Below are positions 1 to 7,815 of a stretch of 46,975 nt of DNA, piece by piece. The notes under the pieces were generated by a model. It was not told the DNA's origin. It saw only the letters and a program-made list of their open reading frames with translations, and searched no databases. Made by a program: the position numbers and the translations under genes. The stretch spans positions 1-46,975 of the forward strand of contig CACWNQ010000020.1 of NCBI GenBank assembly GCA_902762385.1. The letters run 5' to 3'. How positions within the stretch are numbered: the first letter of the stretch is position 1; every line of letters begins with the position of its first letter. The DNA comes from an uncultured Bacteroidales bacterium. Its GTDB lineage: Bacteria; Bacteroidota; Bacteroidia; Bacteroidales; Muribaculaceae.

Positions 1-822
1 CATTAATTGTCGTTTAAGAAAAAAAACGCAAAACTGTCCCAAAACTTCCGTTTTTGACCAGAAAACCGCCATTCCTTGGTCCATTTTTCCAGAAAAAAAT
101 TAAAAACTGTCCCACACGTCAGCTTTGTGAGATCAACAAAGCATCCGCGCGCAGCCCCCATTGTGCATTATGCATTATGCTTTGTGCATTGATTAAGGGC
201 TTTTCGACACCATAGGTGCAACTTTGTGAGATTAAATATTTTTTTTCGATTTTGTCCCACACTAAAGACACAGTTGTTGTTCCCGTTGTTTATGGGTTGT
301 GTGGGTTGTTTGATTGTTTAGCAGCATGCACCCACTGAGTCAGGTGAGTCCATTATTCAGCGTTTTTTATGCCTAAATTGGGCCTTTTTTCGGGATTTCT
401 GTTACTTTTTTCCTATAAAACTTGTCAATTTGTGACAAAATACCCATTACCAGCAAGCAAAGAGTAAACCATCACAATGGCGTCACGTCTAACCGATACA
501 AGTTGCCCACAACTGATTGCTGGGCAAAACAAAAAAGCTATGGTTTCTTTTGCCGAAACAGAAAAACGGTAAAAAACATCTAATTTGACGTCAAAAAATG
601 TGAGGTATCATTTCAATTCATTAACTATAAAACACTATTGCTATGTGAAAATTTGGTTAATTTTGCAAAACTACAGCATCGTTTCGGATATTTAACTATT
701 AAAGTTCTTTAAATCCTTTTGTGGTTGAGAAAAAGGTAGTACTTTTACACGCTTTTTTTCACAAAGCGCAATAAAAAGAGACAATAAACTAGATCAAAAA
801 AGATAACATTAATTTATTTACT
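1..822. other. Non-coding leader region with short dispersed repeats
   Basis: No supported gene lies in these 822 bases. The stretch is AT-rich and holds short direct repeats: TGTCCCACAC at 108-117 and 253-262 (with a partial TGTCCCA at 35-41), and CTTTGTGAGAT at 123-133 and 222-232. A short tandem of TGCATTA units lies around 165-190. The last 100 bases are the probable promoter and leader of the inositol-phosphate synthase gene. I see no convincing RNA gene or inverted-repeat mobile element. Confidence 0.5.
718..747 (+). promoter_or_regulatory. Possible promoter of the inositol-phosphate synthase gene
   Basis: TTTG at 718-721 followed after 18 nt by TACTTTTA at 740-747 resembles the Bacteroidota -33/-7 pair (TTTG, TAnnTTTG). 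The -7 box deviates in its final base, and the spacing is slightly short. It would give a leader of about 70 nt. Confidence 0.35.
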
Positions 823-2130
823 ATGAGTAATTCAAATGTAAAACCCGCTACCGGTAAATTGGGTATTATGGTAGTTGGTCTGGGTGCAGTGAGCACCACA
901 TTCATGACTGGTGTCATGATGGCACGCAAGGGTCTGGCTAAGCCTGTTGGCTCAATGACTCAGTACGACAAAATCCGCGTTGGTCGCGGCGAAAACAAGA
1001 AATATCTACATTACAAAGATATCGTGCCTCTGGCAAAGCTCGACGACATCGTATTTGCTGCTTGGGACGTATATCCAGCAAATGCCTATGAGAGCGCCAT
1101 CAACGCCGAGGTGCTTAAAGAGAAAGACATCGAGCCAGTAAAGGACGAGTTGCTTAAGATTAAGCCTCTCAAGGCTGCTTTCGACAAGAACTATGCAAAG
1201 CGCCTCGATGGCGACAACGTAAAGCAGTGCAAGGACCGCTGGGACATGATGGAGCAAGTGCGTGAGGACATCCGCAACTTCAAGAAAGAAAGTGGCGTTG
1301 ATCGCGTTGTAGTGCTCTGGGCAGCATCAACCGAGATTTACGTTGCTCCCGACAAGAACGTACATTATAAACTTGACCAGCTCGAGGCAGCCATGAAGGC
1401 TAACGATGTTGACCACATCTCACCTTCAATGTGCTATGCTTATGCAGCACTCAAGGAGGACTGCCCATTCATCATGGGTGCTCCTAACACTACAGTCGAC
1501 ATCCCAGCAATGTGGCAACTGAGCGACGAGACTAAGGTGCCCATCGCAGGTAAGGACTTTAAGACTGGCCAAACTCTCGTAAAGAGTGGTTTCGCTCCTA
1601 TCATCGGCGCCCGCATGCTCGGTATGAGCGGTTGGTTCTCTACCAACATCCTGGGTAACCGCGACGGTCTCGTGCTCGACGAGCCAGCCAACTTCCGCAC
1701 CAAGGAGGTTAGTAAGCTCTCTACCCTCGAGTCGATTCTAGTGGCCGACGATCAGCCCGACCTCTACAGCGACATCTTCCACAAGGTTCGCATCAACTAC
1801 TATCCACCTCGCAACGACAACAAGGAGGGCTGGGACAACATCGATATCTTTGGTTGGATGGGCTATCCAATGCAGATTAAGATCAACTTCCTGTGCCGCG
1901 ACTCTATCCTCGCAGCTCCTCTGTGTCTCGACCTGTGCTTGCTCATGGACCTCGCTCACCGCGCCGGCCGTTATGGCACTCAGCGCTTCCTGAGCTTCTT
2001 CCTGAAGAGCCCACAGCACGACTACACTGTTGACGAGGTTCCTGTTAACCACCTGTTCCAGCAGCACACAATGCTCAAGAACGCCATCCGTGAGATGGGC
2101 GGTTACGAGGCCGATGAGGAAATCGACTAA
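823..2130 (+). CDS. ino1: myo-Inositol-1-phosphate synthase (inositol-3-phosphate synthase)
   Basis: This 435-residue protein should convert glucose 6-phosphate to myo-inositol 1-phosphate in an NAD-dependent reaction. In Bacteroidota this feeds inositol-containing phospholipids and sphingolipids. A Rossmann NAD motif, V-G-L-G-A-V-S-T, lies near residues 18-25. The family-typical central segment follows (W-A-A-S-T-E around 165, then P-S-M-C-Y-A and G-A-P-N-T-T-V-D near 200-225). The C-terminal catalytic region includes K-S-G-F-A-P and L-C-R-D-S-I-L-A-A-P. Length fits the bacterial/archaeal members. The gene stands alone: the phosphatidylinositol-phosphate synthase and phosphatase genes often beside it in Bacteroides are absent here. 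A strong terminator follows. Family assignment is firm; the product's fate in lipids is inferred from relatives. Confidence 0.93.
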   Translation: MSNSNVKPATGKLGIMVVGLGAVSTTFMTGVMMARKGLAKPVGSMTQYDKIRVGRGENKKYLHYKDIVPLAKLDDIVFAAWDVYPANAYESAINAEVLKEKDIEPVKDELLKIKPLKAAFDKNYAKRLDGDNVKQCKDRWDMMEQVREDIRNFKKESGVDRVVVLWAASTEIYVAPDKNVHYKLDQLEAAMKANDVDHISPSMCYAYAALKEDCPFIMGAPNTTVDIPAMWQLSDETKVPIAGKDFKTGQTLVKSGFAPIIGARMLGMSGWFSTNILGNRDGLVLDEPANFRTKEVSKLSTLESILVADDQPDLYSDIFHKVRINYYPPRNDNKEGWDNIDIFGWMGYPMQIKINFLCRDSILAAPLCLDLCLLMDLAHRAGRYGTQRFLSFFLKSPQHDYTVDEVPVNHLFQQHTMLKNAIREMGGYEADEEID

Positions 2131-2185
2131 TCTAAGCTGATTTCTTTAGAGAAAAACTAACTTCCTAAATATTGATATCCCTTGG

Positions 2186-2221
2186 GTGAGCCTCCACTCC
2201 ACAGTGCGAGGCTCACTTTTT
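2186..2221 (+). terminator. Intrinsic terminator after ino1
   Basis: An 8-bp stem (GTGAGCCT at 2186-2193 with AGGCTCAC at 2209-2216) is followed by a run of five T. It sits 55 nt after the ino1 stop. Confidence 0.8.
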
Positions 2222-2276
2222 CAAAAAACAACGGCAAGACCAGATAAGTTGCAATGCCAGTGGAAGAAAAACTTCT

Positions 2277-2308
2277 AACATCTGATATCTAACATCTGAA
2301 ATCTGAAA
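2277..2308 (+). repeat. Short degenerate tandem repeat before the TerB-like gene
   Basis: Repeats of the form ATCTGAWAT / AACATCTGA occur about four times directly upstream of the ATG at 2310, occupying the ribosome-binding region. They could be slippage-derived. No function is evident. Confidence 0.4.
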
Positions 2309-2309
2309 T

Positions 2310-2639
2310 ATGAATTTCACCGACCAAGAAAAGATTGCCATAGTGAGCCTGTTGATTGAGATGGCTAATGCCGACGGCAAAATTGCCTATGAGGAGATGA
2401 TAACCTTCAATCTCATGTGTCGAAGGCTTGAAATTGACCACAACTCGTTTGTTGTCGCACATGGCCTAAAGTGTGAGCATGCCATCGAGGTGCTTAAAAC
2501 CATGAGCGACGACAAGAAAATAGAGCTTGCAAAGCTCATGGTCGAGCTCATCGACAGCGACAACCAGGTTACCGATGGCGAAATTGCACTGCTCAACCAT
2601 GCCTGCCGAGCAGTTGGTATCGACCAGCTTTTACAATAG
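2310..2639 (+). CDS. TerB-like helical domain protein
   Basis: A 109-residue soluble, all-helical acidic protein. Two internally similar halves, A-N-A-D-G-K-I-A-Y-E-E near 18-28 and I-D-S-D-N-Q-V-T-D-G-E near 80-92, show the D-x-D/N-G/Q-x-(I/V)-x-x-x-E pattern of the TerB/DjlA-type domain. That fold binds metal and is found in tellurite-resistance TerB and many stress proteins. No tellurite cluster is nearby, so a resistance role is not supported. The start is the first ATG after the ATCTGA repeats. It stands between the ino1 terminator and a canonical promoter for the next gene, so it is probably monocistronic. The family call rests on pattern only. Confidence 0.6.
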   Translation: MNFTDQEKIAIVSLLIEMANADGKIAYEEMITFNLMCRRLEIDHNSFVVAHGLKCEHAIEVLKTMSDDKKIELAKLMVELIDSDNQVTDGEIALLNHACRAVGIDQLLQ

Positions 2640-2691
2640 TCGCAACGACCAAGTTGATTTTTTACTTTTTGTGAAATTAGGCTAGTGATTG

Positions 2692-2723
2692 TTTGCCGTT
2701 TTCAACAAAAAGCAATAATTTTG
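2692..2723 (+). promoter_or_regulatory. Bacteroidota-type promoter
   Basis: -33 TTTG at 2692-2695 and -7 TAATTTTG at 2716-2723, with exactly 20 nt between, a canonical spacing. It drives the lipoprotein gene at 2756 with a leader of about 26 nt. Confidence 0.7.
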
Positions 2724-2755
2724 CATCCTGTTACTTGACAATATATTTAGATATA

Positions 2756-3154
2756 ATGAAGAAGATTCTACTGGCAATATCATCAATGCTTTTAATGTCG
2801 ATAGCTTTTACGTCGACATTCACTAGTTGCAAGACCGAGGGTAACCATGCCGACACTTTGCTCGACACCACAGTCATCACACCCGAGTCTCAAGTGGCCG
2901 ACAGCACTCAAGACACCACTCAGGCCGATGTGAAGAGTGTTACTGGCAAGGTGGTTGATGGCGCTATGAACAGTGTGTTCGTTGAGGTTGAACCGGGCAA
3001 TGCCATAGAGTTTTCTTATTCGCAACTTGACCGAAACGACAGTGAAGTGTTCTACAACTGGTCAATCGACGACGAGATTACAGTCAAGTATGTCGAGACC
3101 AATCACGACGGCGAGCAAGTCGATAGCGTTGTCAGCATCCAGAAGGCCGAGTAA
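2756..3154 (+). CDS. Small putative lipoprotein, function unknown
   Basis: A 132-residue exported protein. The start at 2756 is chosen because MKKILL begins a classic signal peptide; an in-frame extension upstream would overlap the promoter. The hydrophobic core ends in T-F-T-S-C, a Bacteroidota lipobox, so Cys is probably residue 25 of the precursor. A Thr/Asp/Gln-rich linker (about 35-60) follows. A compact C-terminal domain (about 60-130) begins S-V-T-G-K-V-V-D-G-A-M-N and contains V-E-V-E-P-G-N and W-S-I-D-D-E-I-T-V-K-Y, suggesting a small beta barrel. I do not recognise a named family. It has its own promoter and the tRNA-Gly gene follows. Confidence 0.7.
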   Translation: MKKILLAISSMLLMSIAFTSTFTSCKTEGNHADTLLDTTVITPESQVADSTQDTTQADVKSVTGKVVDGAMNSVFVEVEPGNAIEFSYSQLDRNDSEVFYNWSIDDEITVKYVETNHDGEQVDSVVSIQKAE

Positions 3155-3196
3155 CTTTTTACTCGCCTGTACCAACAGACAAAAAACAATAGAATT

Positions 3197-3269
3197 GCGG
3201 TAGTAGCTCAGTTGGTAGAGCATCAGCTTCCCAAGCTGAGGGCCGCGGGTTCGAATCCCGTCTACCGCT
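3197..3269 (+). tRNA. tRNA-Gly (anticodon CCC)
   Basis: A 73-nt cloverleaf. The acceptor stem pairs GCGGTAG (3197-3203) with CTACCGC (3262-3268), discriminator T at 3269, and CCA is not encoded. The D-arm is AGCTCAGTTGGTAGAGC, and the T-arm contains GGTTCGAATCC. The anticodon stem TCAGC/GCTGA encloses the seven-base loop TTCCCAA, so positions 34-36 read CCC, decoding GGG glycine codons. Confidence 0.92.
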
Positions 3270-3362
3270 CAAGAGAATAATCGACGTTGAAAAGCGACAG
3301 TTTTCAAAAGCTTATCAACTTTGTGTAAGCACTAGAAAAACACACACTCACCTCACTACGAC

Positions 3363-3569
3363 ATGAAAACTAATAGAAAAATAACATTGATTGGCCTGCT
3401 CATCGCAATCCTGGCGTTGACAGTAATGCCCGTTGCCACAAGTTGCAACCGTGCTGTTACCTACGAGGATGGCATGTTTGATTACGACGACATCTATGCC
3501 GATGATGCCAACAGCGACACTTTCCAGCTTAATAGCGAGATTGAGAATGATGATCAAGAGCGCTACTAG
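3363..3569 (+). CDS. Tiny acidic lipoprotein, function unknown
   Basis: A 68-residue protein. The N-terminal signal (MKTNRKITLIGLLIAIL...) ends in V-A-T-S-C-N, a lipobox with Cys at residue 28. The remaining 40 residues are very acidic (repeated D-Y-D-D, D-D-A, N-D-D) and probably disordered. There are no catalytic motifs. It sits alone between the tRNA and a convergent dehydrogenase gene. The lipidation call rests on the signal and lipobox only; the biological role is unknown. Confidence 0.6.
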   Translation: MKTNRKITLIGLLIAILALTVMPVATSCNRAVTYEDGMFDYDDIYADDANSDTFQLNSEIENDDQERY

Positions 3570-3680
3570 CATAATCGCCAATAGCGCCCCAATTTATTCT
3601 TAGTTTTTAAAAACCTGTTTTTTATTCCGATAGTCTTGATCTGCGTGTCGAGACCTCTTGCTTTGTGTGAGTTGGCCAAA

Positions 3681-4640
3681 TTAGGGATTGACAACGTTGA
3701 TGGGGTGACCTTCCATGAAGGTGCGAACGTTGTCGACTACAACATCCATCAGGCGCTGACGCGCTTCGGCACTTGTCCACCCGATGTGCGGCGTGAAGTA
3801 GCAGTTGTCGAGAGCGAGCAATGGGTTATCGGCAGCTGGAGGCTCTTGGCACAGCACATCGACAGCAGCACTGGCAATTACACCATTCTTTAATGCGGCA
3901 GCGAGGTCTTCCTCAACAATGAGTGGTCCACGGCTCGTGTTGATTATCATCGCATTGGGTTTCATCAGTGCCAGTCGGCGTGCATTGACGATGCCGCGTG
4001 TTTCGGGTGTGAGTGGGCAGTGCAAGCTCACAACGTCGCACTTGCTGAACAACTCATCGAGCGAGTCAACGCGAGTGACATAGGGTGGCAGTGCCTCTTG
4101 GGGTTTACTGGTGAAGGCAAGCACCTTCATGCCCATGGCTGCAGTGATGCGTGCCACTGTGCCACCTATATTTCCAAGTCCCACTATTCCCATGGTCTTT
4201 CCATCAAGTTCGATAAACGGCGCGCTGCAATAAGTGTAGTCGATGCTTCGGCTCCACACGCCTGCGCGTGCTTCGCGGGTGTAGTGCTCGGCATGGGTGG
4301 TCATGTTGAGCAGGTGGGCTATAGCCACTTGGGCAACTGAGGCAGTGCTGTAGGCCGGCACATTGGTTACAATAATGCCATGCTCGTTGGCAGCATCCAA
4401 ATCCACGATGTTGAAACCAGTGGCAATTACACCTATATATTTAAGGTTAGGCAGCGCCTCGATGAGCTTGCGGTCAAATACTACCTTGTTCGTTAGTAAT
4501 GCATCGGCTGGCAAAGCTCTCTCAATTAACTCCTCTGGTTTGCTTCGTGGATAAACTGTAACATCGCCCAGTCTTTCGAGTGGCTCCCACGACAAGTCGC
4601 CAGGATTTCCCACATATCCGTCAAGAACTACAATTTTCAT
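3681..4640 (-). CDS. D-2-hydroxyacid dehydrogenase (glycerate dehydrogenase-like)
   Basis: A 319-residue NAD(P)-dependent dehydrogenase of the D-isomer-specific 2-hydroxyacid family, probably reducing hydroxypyruvate or another 2-oxoacid in the cytoplasm. The nucleotide-binding motif G-L-G-N-I-G lies near residue 153. The catalytic set is complete: Arg in N-T-S-R-G-P-L near 236, Glu in C-Q-E-P-P near 265, and His in T-P-H-I-G-W near 285. The exact substrate cannot be read from sequence; glycerate dehydrogenase is the usual annotation for this subfamily. The gene is monocistronic with its own canonical promoter upstream on the minus strand. Confidence 0.88.
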   Translation of the reverse strand: MKIVVLDGYVGNPGDLSWEPLERLGDVTVYPRSKPEELIERALPADALLTNKVVFDRKLIEALPNLKYIGVIATGFNIVDLDAANEHGIIVTNVPAYSTASVAQVAIAHLLNMTTHAEHYTREARAGVWSRSIDYTYCSAPFIELDGKTMGIVGLGNIGGTVARITAAMGMKVLAFTSKPQEALPPYVTRVDSLDELFSKCDVVSLHCPLTPETRGIVNARRLALMKPNAMIINTSRGPLIVEEDLAAALKNGVIASAAVDVLCQEPPAADNPLLALDNCYFTPHIGWTSAEARQRLMDVVVDNVRTFMEGHPINVVNP

Positions 4641-4678
4641 GATTTAAGTTTTGTTTTATTATAAATTATATTCTAGCG

Positions 4679-4709
4679 CAAATGTAGTGACTTTTAATTA
4701 AAAAAACAA
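4679..4709 (-). promoter_or_regulatory. Promoter of the dehydrogenase gene
   Basis: On the minus strand, -33 TTG (complement of 4707-4709) and -7 TACATTTG (complement of 4679-4686) are separated by 20 nt. The -33 box overlaps the stem of the neighbouring terminator. Confidence 0.6.
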
Positions 4710-4738
4710 CCATCCCAAGTGAAAAACTCAGGATGGTT
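4699..4738 (-). terminator. Intrinsic terminator of the calycin/dockerin cluster
   Basis: An 8-bp stem pairs AACCATCC (4708-4715) with GGATGGTT (4731-4738). Read on the minus strand it is followed by G and a run of seven T (4700-4706). It lies just after the stop of the gene ending at 4776. Confidence 0.75.
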
Positions 4739-4775
4739 AGTTTTCTGTTCAGTTATTATATCAACCTGGATGCTA

Positions 4776-6311
4776 TTAAGAACCAAGTAGGATGTTATAA
4801 ACTGTTGTCACATCGGCACTGGTGATGCTGCCGTCGCTATTCTGGTCACCGTTGACTAATGAGCTGCTGTCGCTGTTGAGCAGGTAGTTGTAAAGGGCAG
4901 TGATGTCGGCGCTGGTCACCGATCCATCACCGTTCACGTCGCCAGGAACGGCAGTGCTAGCTTTGGTGTAGTTGATAGTGTATGCCTTAACGGTGTTGAG
5001 GTCATTGCTGATAACGGCAACAATTACTTTGTAACCCTCGCTGGTCTCAATAACTTTCTTAACCAGGTAAGCATGCTCGCTGATGAAAGTAGCGTCAATA
5101 TCACTGTCGGCAATGGTCTCGCCATCGGCAAGCTCGAAGTTGTACTCATACACATCTTGTGCGAAGCCCTCAAGGGCAGTGCCCTTAACGGTGATGCCAG
5201 TGATGGCGGCATTATAGACCATAGCGATGTCATCAACCCATACTTTGTCGCCGTCGCTACCTTGTCCTGGGGTGGCATTAGTAGAAATTGTTATCAATAG
5301 TCCTTTGCCATCAACGCTCTCGTCGATGTAAGAAACTGGGATGGTAAGTTCTCGCCAACCACCAGTTGTGATGGTGGTATTTTTGGCTGTGGCAAGTTTG
5401 TTGGTATAATTCTTGTCTTCTGGATCTTGATAGTAGGTGCCGTCAGTGATGATAGCGCTAAAGCTGGCATAGGGGTGATTCGCGTTGGCTGTACCCTGGG
5501 AGAACTTCATCCACACGGTAATTGCATCGGGGCGACCGTGCATAATAGTGTAAAATGGGTCGTCATTAGCATCAGTATCAGTATTACTTAAGTCCATCTT
5601 GCTGCAGTTGGCAGTGTTGGTGGGGAACATGCTGCCTGCATTTAGACGGCCGGTAGTCATAGTTCCATTGTTGATGAACCCCATAACAGAGCCTGATGTA
5701 ATCACAGCGCTTGTTCCAGTGGCTCCCTGGCGCACATCGTCGCTTGAACCGAGTTGTCCTTGAGCAGCGCCTGCCCAACTTCCAGTGGCGGTCTTGAAGC
5801 CGTGCCAAGCAAGGGGCTCGCCATTGTCCTTGTAGTTCTCAAAGCCGCTGTTCTTGATTTGATAGCCAGTGATTTCACCATCTTGAACGAATTTTACGTT
5901 GATGGTTTGTCCAAGCTCGGCCATATAGATATCGATATTGGTGGTCATGGCATATTGATTGAATGCCAGCACCATGTTGATGGGTACATTACCCAACATG
6001 GGGCCAATCCAACTGCCATAGTTAGGATCGTTGCCTTCGGCAATAGTGATATCTTGGCTGGTAATGATGCTTGTCAAGCCATTGCTGGTAGTGCCAGGCG
6101 CTGTTACCACGATATTTCCCACGGGAATTCCTCCCATTACGAAATTGTTAATACTCAATGTGTAGTCATCTCCATTTGGGATGACACTAATGGTTGACTC
6201 GGCACTAGTGCTTTCTCCGTTAACTGTCACAGTGAGTGTGCCGGTGTAGTCGGTTGCCAATGCTGCCAGTGCAGTCACTGCAGCGAGCATTGTAGAAAAT
6301 AGTTTTTTCAT
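4776..6311 (-). CDS. Secreted calycin-like / PCMD protein with dockerin-type C-terminus
   Basis: A 511-residue exported protein. It has a signal peptide (MKKLFSTMLAAVTALAALAT), then a calycin-like beta-barrel domain (about 20-145, with Y-T-G-T-L-T-V-T-V and G-P-M-L-G-N-V-P-I). A PCMD-type jelly-roll (about 150-370) begins I-K-N-S-G-F-E-N-Y and contains W-V-D-D-I. A short Ig-like linker follows. The C-terminal dockerin-type pair (about 452-511) has two Ca-binding loops, G-D-V-N-G-D-G-S-V-T-S-A-D and G-D-Q-N-S-D-G-S-I-T-S-A-D. It is last in a minus-strand surface-protein run and shares its first domain with the next gene upstream. PCMD is named for putative carbohydrate metabolism; the ligand is unknown. 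Confidence 0.8.
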   Translation of the reverse strand: MKKLFSTMLAAVTALAALATDYTGTLTVTVNGESTSAESTISVIPNGDDYTLSINNFVMGGIPVGNIVVTAPGTTSNGLTSIITSQDITIAEGNDPNYGSWIGPMLGNVPINMVLAFNQYAMTTNIDIYMAELGQTINVKFVQDGEITGYQIKNSGFENYKDNGEPLAWHGFKTATGSWAGAAQGQLGSSDDVRQGATGTSAVITSGSVMGFINNGTMTTGRLNAGSMFPTNTANCSKMDLSNTDTDANDDPFYTIMHGRPDAITVWMKFSQGTANANHPYASFSAIITDGTYYQDPEDKNYTNKLATAKNTTITTGGWRELTIPVSYIDESVDGKGLLITISTNATPGQGSDGDKVWVDDIAMVYNAAITGITVKGTALEGFAQDVYEYNFELADGETIADSDIDATFISEHAYLVKKVIETSEGYKVIVAVISNDLNTVKAYTINYTKASTAVPGDVNGDGSVTSADITALYNYLLNSDSSSLVNGDQNSDGSITSADVTTVYNILLGS

Positions 6312-6408
6312 TTTTTTCTTAATATGTAATTTTATTACCTAAATTGAATTAAAGAAAAAGACGTTAAGCGCCACGTATAAATTTGACACTTAACACTGGT
6401 GATTTAAC

Positions 6409-6954
6409 TTAGTTTCCTAAAAGGATGTTGTATATTGCTGTTACGTCAACACTAGAGACATGTCCGTCGCCGTCAACGTCGCCATATTTGCCATTGTAGT
6501 CGGGAGTCTCAAACTTCACGTAGATGAACTGATCAAGAATGTTTCTCATGTCGATGTCAATGTTGGCTTTGCACTTTGTGTCGTTGAATTCAGCAGCCAG
6601 GATGATGGGAACATTACCCAGCAATGGGCCCATCCAGAAACTAATGTTGGGGTCGTTGCCTTCAGCGATGGTAATGCTTTGGTCGGCAACTATGGTAGTA
6701 ACACCATTGATAGTGTAACCTTTCATGTTGTCGAGCACGATGTTACCTACGCCCATAGGACTACCGTTGTTATCAAGCGTAAAGTTGTTGATGCTCAACT
6801 TGTAGGTTTCATCTTCGTTTTGAACAATGCTGATGGTAGTTTCTTGTGCTCCACCTACGCCATTGATCAGCACGGAGATTTTGCCGGCATAATCGGTAGC
6901 AAAAGCACTCAATGCAAGAGCAGCAGCTGCAAAAACAGTAAAAAATTTTCTCAT
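6409..6954 (-). CDS. Secreted calycin-like protein with a half dockerin-type repeat
   Basis: A 181-residue exported protein with a signal peptide (MRKFFTVFAAAALALSAFAT). The calycin-like domain (about 20-150) closely parallels that of the 511-residue neighbour: D-Y-A-G-K-I-S-V-L-I-N-G versus D-Y-T-G-T-L-T-V-T-V-N-G, and G-P-L-L-G-N-V-P-I versus G-P-M-L-G-N-V-P-I. A single dockerin-type loop, G-D-V-D-G-D-G-H-V-S-S-V-D, is followed by Y-N-I-L-L-G-N. It looks like a short paralogue lacking the central PCMD domain. A 97-nt gap separates it from the downstream gene. Confidence 0.78.
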   Translation of the reverse strand: MRKFFTVFAAAALALSAFATDYAGKISVLINGVGGAQETTISIVQNEDETYKLSINNFTLDNNGSPMGVGNIVLDNMKGYTINGVTTIVADQSITIAEGNDPNISFWMGPLLGNVPIILAAEFNDTKCKANIDIDMRNILDQFIYVKFETPDYNGKYGDVDGDGHVSSVDVTAIYNILLGN

Positions 6955-6955
6955 G

Positions 6956-6971
6956 ATTTAAACGTTTAAAT
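6956..6971. repeat. Perfect 16-bp palindrome at a gene start
   Basis: ATTTAAACGTTTAAAT is perfectly self-complementary and lies immediately upstream of the start codon at 6954. It could be an operator or a chance AT-rich palindrome; no second copy was noticed in the window. Confidence 0.4.
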
Positions 6972-7003
6972 TATAGTTGTTTTAATATGTTTCAAATTAT
7001 GCA

Positions 7004-7789
7004 TTATTTAAACTTATAAGCGATGCCTATTGTTGCATAGATGGGGTAGAGGGTCTGGTCGAGAGTCTTGAAGCTGCTTTTGAAGAAGCCGCTTAGTCCC
7101 CAGTTGAGGTCGGCATAGATGCCAAATCGGCGTGCAAAGAAGTAGTCAACACCAATACCCATTCCCCACTGCACTTTGCGAATGTCGTCTTTGAAGTCAT
7201 AGTTACCACGTTCATTCTCCTCGTTACCTAACAGCACCTTTGCTCCTGTTGGGTCATTTACGCGAATATATCCGTCGTAAGCAAATCCGTCGAAGCCACA
7301 ACTTGTGACATAAGAGAAATAAGGTCCGAACTTGAGCTTCCACTTGTCACTGATTTTGTACACTGCCTGAATGGGAATGGTGAAAGTCCACTGAAAAGCA
7401 TGGCTGTCGTTCTTGCCGGTAAATACGCCCTCCATCGATTGTCCGTCTTGTGTTACCTGCATGTGGTAGTTCTTCACAGTGGCGTCGATGTGCATCGCCT
7501 TGTTTTCGAAGTGGATGCCGGCAAGGATGCCCCAACGCTGACTGGTGGGCTTGATTAAGTCGGCTCCAAATGCCACATTGGGTTGCAGGATAAACTTGTT
7601 GAGCTTCCTAATCTCGGCAGGCATGCCCATAGGAGCTGTGCCGCCAATTGAGTAACCTAAACGACCATACCCTTCCACGTTGTGGAAGAAGTTCTTAAGA
7701 TTTTGGCAACCTCCATCGTCGGGCATGATTGCCCAGGCACTCATTGAAGCTATTAAAGTGATTAAGAGTGATGTGATATATCGTTTCAT
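7004..7789 (-). CDS. Outer-membrane beta-barrel protein
   Basis: A 261-residue exported protein. The start at 7789 (MKRYITSLLITLIASMSAWA) gives a clean signal peptide; a longer in-frame reading overlaps the upstream gene. The mature part has alternating hydrophobic strands, including W-G-I-L-A-G-I-H-F, L-K-F-G-P-Y-F-S-Y-V and G-M-G-I-G-V-D-Y-F-F. It ends in I-Y-A-T-I-G-I-A-Y-K-F-K, a C-terminal aromatic strand typical of Bacteroidota PorT/OmpW-like barrels. It follows the PCMD lipoprotein by 26 nt, so the two are probably co-transcribed. Its cargo or function cannot be read. Confidence 0.75.
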   Translation of the reverse strand: MKRYITSLLITLIASMSAWAIMPDDGGCQNLKNFFHNVEGYGRLGYSIGGTAPMGMPAEIRKLNKFILQPNVAFGADLIKPTSQRWGILAGIHFENKAMHIDATVKNYHMQVTQDGQSMEGVFTGKNDSHAFQWTFTIPIQAVYKISDKWKLKFGPYFSYVTSCGFDGFAYDGYIRVNDPTGAKVLLGNEENERGNYDFKDDIRKVQWGMGIGVDYFFARRFGIYADLNWGLSGFFKSSFKTLDQTLYPIYATIGIAYKFK

Positions 7790-7815
7790 CTTAAAGTCTG
7801 GTAACTGATTAGTTA

